Below the pieces are notes generated by a model. It saw nothing but the letters and a program-made list of their open reading frames with translations. It was not told the origin of the DNA and did not search any database. From contig JADNYJ010000275.1 in NCBI GenBank assembly GCA_015501075.1, positions 1 to 45,397 on the forward strand: 45,397 nucleotides of DNA, read 5' to 3'. Of the stretch, positions 40,556-45,397 are shown piece after piece; the first letter of the stretch is position 1; each line of letters begins with the position of its first letter. The stretch is from Gymnopilus junonius. Taxonomy: Eukaryota > Basidiomycota > Agaricomycetes > Agaricales > Galerinaceae. A program made the translations under genes and the position numbers.

Positions 40556-42470
40556 TCCTCCGAGAAATTTTCAGCGCCAGAGATTTGGGTGAAAGGAATG
40601 CCGGTCGTGGCTTCCAGAGCCACTAATATGTTATAGCGTAGCAATGATTAAAGACCGTTTTTTAAACCGACGACCTCGAAGTTGTTGAAAGAGAGAGTGA
40701 GAAAGGGATGGCGTCAAAGACTGCTCAAGCAACGACTAAGATGGTGGACCTTGGAGACATTCACAGGCATTTCGACGTCGTAACAACGTCCAAATATAGA
40801 AATTCTTTGCTCTCAGGTGATCAACCTACCTACCGACGCCTTTCAAGACTAAATTCAACCCATTTCTCAAAGAAAGACTACAAGAGCGGCCCTGTCATTA
40901 AATTTCTGAGACAGATCTTTCGATTTCTGGAAAATCAGTGTTTACTTTTCCTACAATTGGCCATACCCGACCGCTAATTTTCAATGACACCTTTCAAACC
41001 TTGAAGTTGAAGGGCGGAGAAATTTTTGGTCTATCAATGGTAAATATAACATAGAACGTTGCCAGTTTCATGGCGTGCATTGATCCCAAAAAGCTGATAC
41101 AAGGCGTCGCAAGACATTCTCGGGGAACGCTGCTGCCCAAGTATAGACAAAAAGGTATGGGAAGGGCACACCCGATAACCTGGTATGTTTGTGCAGGTGT
41201 GCTGGTCCATGGGTACCTACAACTGTACAAGGTGAGATTTGGCTGCGGCTTTGGACCTCTTTCCCGTCATGTTAGGTTGACCTAGGAGTAATTGAGGCCC
41301 TGCCTTCACGATTGTATCTCCAAAAATTTCGTAGAACACGTGTGCAGAAATCGGTACCACCGGTGTCGAGGTTGCCATCCGAATATCGGCGCTGACATGG
41401 CAAGATGCACGGAACGTCACGATGTTATAAACATTTGGGCAAGTAAATGGCATTGTATCTTCAGAATGCTGCACGACAATCAAATCCTGTGATTCGATCA
41501 GCGAGGAGCCTGGCGATTGATGATGAGCCGCCCAAGTCTAGAAAGTATCGAAGGTGGAAGAACCCCGACTTACCTGCAGCAATGCATGCCGGGGTATAAG
41601 AAGGGCTGGCAAAGCATCAAAATCATAGCAGACTCAAGAAATATCTATCAATATAAACATCAGTAAAATAAGAGGTAGAATAACAGTGAGAACCTACATT
41701 CTGAGAAAAGGCCAAAATATCTGTACGAACATTTGAATTGAATAGCGACACCAAAATGTGCTGATAGCCCAATCAGCACCCTAGGGCCTAGAGAGCCGCC
41801 AGCCATGCTTCATCTCAATTTCATTTTATGCGCTTCCAGATTTGAATTGCTAATGCACGAAACATGCTTCCTGTAGAATATAGGTGAAGCCTATGCCAAA
41901 ACAAGATCGCACCAAGGAAATGAACAACGCACTGCAAGGCCTTTCGCCTCTAGCTCGTTGTCGCCGTACCAGCACAAGACGGGCCCAATAACTTAAGGGT
42001 CGACTCGATTATGCTTAAAGCTTGACCAACGATCTCCGGGCATTCTTTCGTCAGAAAAAATAATTTGAGATCTCTATGTATAGAGCGAGCAATTGTGCCA
42101 TCTGAGCTCCAGATTGCAAGAAGTTTGTTGTCGTGCAAGTGGTGGTAAGAAGAGAAAGATAAAACTGCGAGAGGTCCGAGTCGGACTGGTAAACAACACC
42201 AATGGGATGCCTTTCATCTTTTACCACGAACTACAACCACGTTCTACTTCACTGCGCCCAACATTCAGTTCAAAAGGTCGGTCTGATTCGTTGCTTTATG
42301 AAATAAATTGGCGTTAATTTTTTCGCAGTTTGATCATGCTGGATCTTATTCGCATGTTGACTTGACTTTCAGACTCTGGTATCATTCATTGTATCTAACA
42401 ATGAGATGGAATATCATATCCTACGTGCTACTTTATCCAAGACCAATGAGAACTAACTCTACTCCTCGAT
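40556..42470. other. Intergenic region, no firmly supported gene
   Basis: A plus-strand frame from ATG 40708 to 40977 (90 residues) and a minus-strand frame 41217-41453 (TCPNVYNIVTFRASCHVSAD) are the only notable ones. The minus-strand one has protein-like composition and could be an exon, but I find no partner exons and no family. The rest is featureless. Confidence 0.35.
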
Positions 42471-44268
42471 TTACATAGGCTCCGGCTTGAAATTCCAGCT
42501 ATAAGGATCCGTGCTGACAGGCGTCTTGTCCGGTTTGGCAGCTCTCTTTCGCGGCATCCTCCTTCTGCTCAAAACAGCAGCCATGAATGTACTTGAAGGA
42601 CTAGCACTAGCAGCTGCGCCAGTAGAGGACGCGGCATAGGCACTGGACCATGAAGAATAGGAAGCATCAGCGGAAGCGGCAATGCTAGCTGCGATGGCTG
42701 TTGCGTTGATCGATGTGGAGGTGGAAGCAGAAGCAGAAGCAACGCTCGAAGATGAAACGGCGTCGGGGGACACAGTTATGGCGGCAGCACCTATCGAAGA
42801 GGCGGACGTAGAGGTCGATGCAGCAGAACCTGACACAGACGCTGAAGTCGTTCCATTCGCCACACCTGGCGTAGGCGGAGAAACAGGTGCAGAAACAGGC
42901 AGAGAAGGTATCATGCTGCCCAGGACAGGAATACCACCTACAGCTTCCACGCCCATGCCACTCGCGCTGGGAGACGTGCCAGAAGATGTAGAAGTGGAAG
43001 AGGAAGAGGCAGACAAGAACGCGGATGATCCAGTAGCGCTAGCGTAAACCGTCACAGTCGTGGTCAAGGTGGCCGTCGCCAGCGAAGCTGAAGCTGAAGT
43101 GCTTTCGCTGATGTCAGCCGCTCCGAAATTTCCAGCCGGAACGAAGATCAAAGTGACATTCTGTGCGTTGGTATTTCGAGAGCCGAATCCTGGGCGTTGG
43201 CCTTGCGGACCTTGCGGTGATCCAGGTCGCTGAGGGTAGGCACCTTGTGCTGTGGTCGTGGTGTTGTTGCCGTCTGTCCCATCATCTTCGCCTGAAAACC
43301 ATGTTGGACGAATCTGCCCCGACCTTTCGTTGTACAGGAAAGTCTGGCTTGCGTGTGGGTTAGAGGCATTGTAGGCGTTGTTGGAGACGTTGTTCTCGAA
43401 GCATGACTGCATCGTCATGGGTTCTGTGCCGTTCGGGTTGGGGTCGTACGTCGCGCAGTAATCCTGGAAGTTGGCAAGTTGGGGGATCTTCATGAAAACC
43501 TGAATATCATCTCCACCTCCAGCTTCGGACCCTCTCGTCGTTGGATCCTGAGCGTTGACCAAGTATAACCGAGTTCGATTATTCTGCGATGCGTTGAGGA
43601 TGTGGGTGCCATCCACGACCTGAAGAACCAAAGAAGCAATCCTAACACCTGGCTGTGTGGAATCATTGGGCGAACTCTGCTCTTCTTGTCAGCAACGTCA
43701 ATAATCCAACTTGGAAGCCAACACACCTGAATGTCGACGTATCCAGGTTGACCTTGTGCAGCAGTTGAGTTCGGCCTGGATACCCATTGGGGCGTGTCGG
43801 CGCGACGAGAGTGCGAGAGAACATAGAGGCTTCCATGATCATTCGGGATCGTGATCGTCTTGTGAGAGCGCTTGTGGTGGCCCTTCAGTAGAGACGTGAA
43901 AGCGTCAGCAAGACGATGGAAAGGGTTGCTAGCGAAGAAACCCTCCGATCTCTAATGGCCGAGCAGTAGTCATGTCAGCCACAGACGAACAAGAGCCGTG
44001 CCAGAAAACTGACCACCTTATGTCGCCTCTGGGTATTCTCGCTGAGCCACCTCCTGGAGTGATCCTGATTTTGGGAAATGCCAGGCTTCACCCTCGACCA
44101 AGGAAAGACGTGTTGGGAGTGCGAAGCGTCGTCGTCGAAAGGAGAACCCGATGACTGAGCGCCGCGCGATATGACAGCCGCATGAGCGGTAGGAATAGAT
44201 GAAAGCCAGTGAGTCGAAAGACAATAGAGCAGAGCAAGGACAGCGAATCGAGCACCGATCGCAGGCAT
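42471..44268 (-). CDS. Secreted Ala/Ser/Thr-rich protein, unknown function
   Basis: Three exons, 44014-44268, 43727-43951 and 42471-43676, all in phase 0, with introns 43952-44013 (GTCAGT..CATTAG) and 43677-43726 (GTGTGT..GAGCAG), give 561 residues. The N-terminus is a signal peptide (FAVLALLYCLSTHWLSSIPT, probable cleavage after AHA near residue 30). The middle has a conserved-looking region including VRIASLVLQVVDGTHILNAS, several N-x-(S/T) glycosylation sites and an NFQDYCATYDPN motif with Cys. From about residue 310 the chain is almost only Ser, Ala and Thr, as expected for an O-glycosylated stalk. The C-terminus is basic (SRRRMPRKRAAKPDK) and has no hydrophobic GPI signal. Probably secreted or wall-associated; I cannot name the family. 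Confidence 0.75.
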
Positions 44269-45267
44269 TGTGGAAAAATAGGAGAAGACCAAGTGAACGT
44301 GAGCTAGTAGTGTTCGTTCAACGTACGAGAAGCAAAGCGATGACCGGTCGCAATAGCGAGAAAGAAAGCGGGGATAGGGTGTACTGCACAGCAAGGGGAT
44401 CACCAGGACCTGGACGATGAAAGTTGAAAGCAAGAAAGGATTGGTCTACGTTTCATTTGGCCAGGATACTTTATAGGGTCGCCCTTTTGCGACATTTCAA
44501 TCTCGACCAGAGGGATAATGCTGTCATTGCCGTCCGTAAGCCCCAATGCGAAGGAGGTGGTCCATGGATTACCCGCATCGAGACCTTCAGTTACCTCAGG
44601 AAAGAACGAAATTTCTGAAGGATAACTGAGGGGATCTCGGAACTTCAGGTTATTTAATCTTCGAAGATATAGTCAGAGGTCCTCAAACGTGGGGCGTTGC
44701 CTTCATGAATACCGTATTATCGTCATTTATCCATCAACTGCGATTTCTTTCGTCCACTCAAAATTGATTCCTTATGTGTTATTAGATTTTTCCATAGACG
44801 TCCACCCTGTCTGAGTCTGCAAGTATGAAAGCCAGAGTCTCACACACAGAGTCGTCAGTACATCCGACCTCTCTTCTAATTGCCACCCCTTTCCTCCCCC
44901 AGACGCCATCCTCTTCGCCATATACCCCGATGCCTGCTAAAATGTCTCACACACCGCTACAACGTTCTTGATTCGAGAAAACTCGCTCAAGATGCGGTCT
45001 ACGCACAGCACCAAATCGTCTCCTTGCGTGTATGCCTCCTGTCCTGGGAGAATATGCCCTGTATCTGATAGAGAAACCCTGGCTATGGATGAGCTCAGGA
45101 AGGAGGAGGGCGCGGCGCGGCCACTGGGCGGATGACAAAAGAACTTACACGAATCTAACTCCTTTTCATTCTGCAGTCCTTCCGTCAAACCGCTCTACAT
45201 TCTGTTCCTCTTCCTTGAACGCGGTCCAGGACGGCAGCCTGAGCGCTGCGCATCTCGCACTTAGCCT
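44269..45267. other. Intergenic region upstream of the secreted-protein gene
   Basis: Contains the promoter of the minus-strand gene starting at 44268. No other gene can be supported; short open frames at 44,880-45,188 are broken or non-committal. Confidence 0.45.
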
Positions 45268-45397
45268 TCAAGCTGCTTTCGTCTTTTTGTAGCTTTTCTG
45301 CTCTTCCCTTAGCTCTTCCATCATCGGTTGTCCCTCTCCGGCCTTTTCTTCCTTGGCCGCTTCTTCAGCAAATTTCTTCTCGTTACTCTTAACCTCT
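45268..45397 (-). CDS. C-terminal end of a charged coiled-coil protein, partial at right edge
   Basis: The minus-strand frame enters from the right edge and ends at TGA 45268-45270. It encodes 42 Lys/Glu-rich residues (NEKKFAEEAAKEEKAGEG, then MMEELREEQKSYKKTKAA), a probable coiled coil. Immediately past the stop, another frame continues with similar helix-forming sequence (LKAKCEMRSAQAAVLDRVQ), so the stop may reflect a frame change and the gene may be decayed. Family unknown. Confidence 0.4.
   Translation of the reverse strand, partial: EVKSNEKKFAEEAAKEEKAGEGQPMMEELREEQKSYKKTKAA

Noticed and set aside
42682..43047. Plus-strand acidic/Val-Ala frame
   Set aside because: Antisense shadow of the Ser/Ala/Thr stalk of the secreted protein.
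1..45397. CRISPR arrays, tRNA genes, operons and ribosome-binding sites
   Set aside because: Scanning by eye found no regular spacer-repeat array and no convincing tRNA B-box with paired arms; the window is eukaryotic nuclear DNA, so bacterial features do not apply.

Overview
The window looks like nuclear DNA of an agaricomycete (mushroom-forming basidiomycete). The evidence is a 28S rRNA D1/D2 region of basidiomycete type at the left edge, many short (about 48-68 nt) GT-AG introns, a basidiomycete-type GH5 glucanase fragment, a fungal single-pass membrane protein family, and a Ty3/Gypsy chromovirus-like retrotransposon. I worked only by reading; no database search was run.

Layout. (1) 1-626: 5' part of a 28S rRNA gene on the minus strand, running off the left edge. 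The rDNA stops abruptly just beyond the 28S start: no usable ITS2 and no 5.8S follow. (2) About 640-14,040: an AT-rich, gene-poor, repeat-rich block full of decayed genes: a three-exon zinc-knuckle/coiled-coil gene with a nonsense codon, a fungal kinase-like gene with four in-frame stops, inverted and direct repeat pairs, and in the middle (6,326-7,851) a replication-initiator (Rep) gene of the circular single-stranded DNA (CRESS, geminivirus/genomovirus-like) type. That Rep gene carries four introns, is broken by one frame change, has a geminivirus-like nonanucleotide hairpin about 90-155 bp upstream, and sits between two 235-bp inverted repeats. (3) 14,040-28,000: an abrupt switch to GC-rich sequence with a 856-residue disordered protein (14,283-16,850), a decayed tandem copy of its 3' part, a broken gene with an aspartyl-protease-like DTG motif, a cluster of TACGGC motifs resembling hAT subterminal repeats, and a large multi-exon Ser/Pro-rich gene on the minus strand (22,727-27,799).

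(4) 30,449-36,837: a complete, apparently young Ty3/Gypsy retrotransposon with two identical 173-bp LTRs, an 11-nt self-priming (Tf1-like) primer site, gag, pol in the -1 frame, and a polypurine tract. It has no target-site duplication. (5) 36,838-38,039: the 3' exons of a GH5 glucanase gene, including a 7-nt microexon; its 5' part is absent and the retrotransposon abuts it. (6) 38,705-45,397: a fungal transmembrane surface protein gene (minus), a secreted Ala/Ser/Thr-rich protein gene (minus) and the end of a coiled-coil gene (minus, partial).

The genes do not form a pathway. The unifying theme is genome decay and mobile DNA next to rDNA. The most unusual object is the intron-bearing CRESS-type Rep locus with its origin-like hairpin and flanking inverted repeats.
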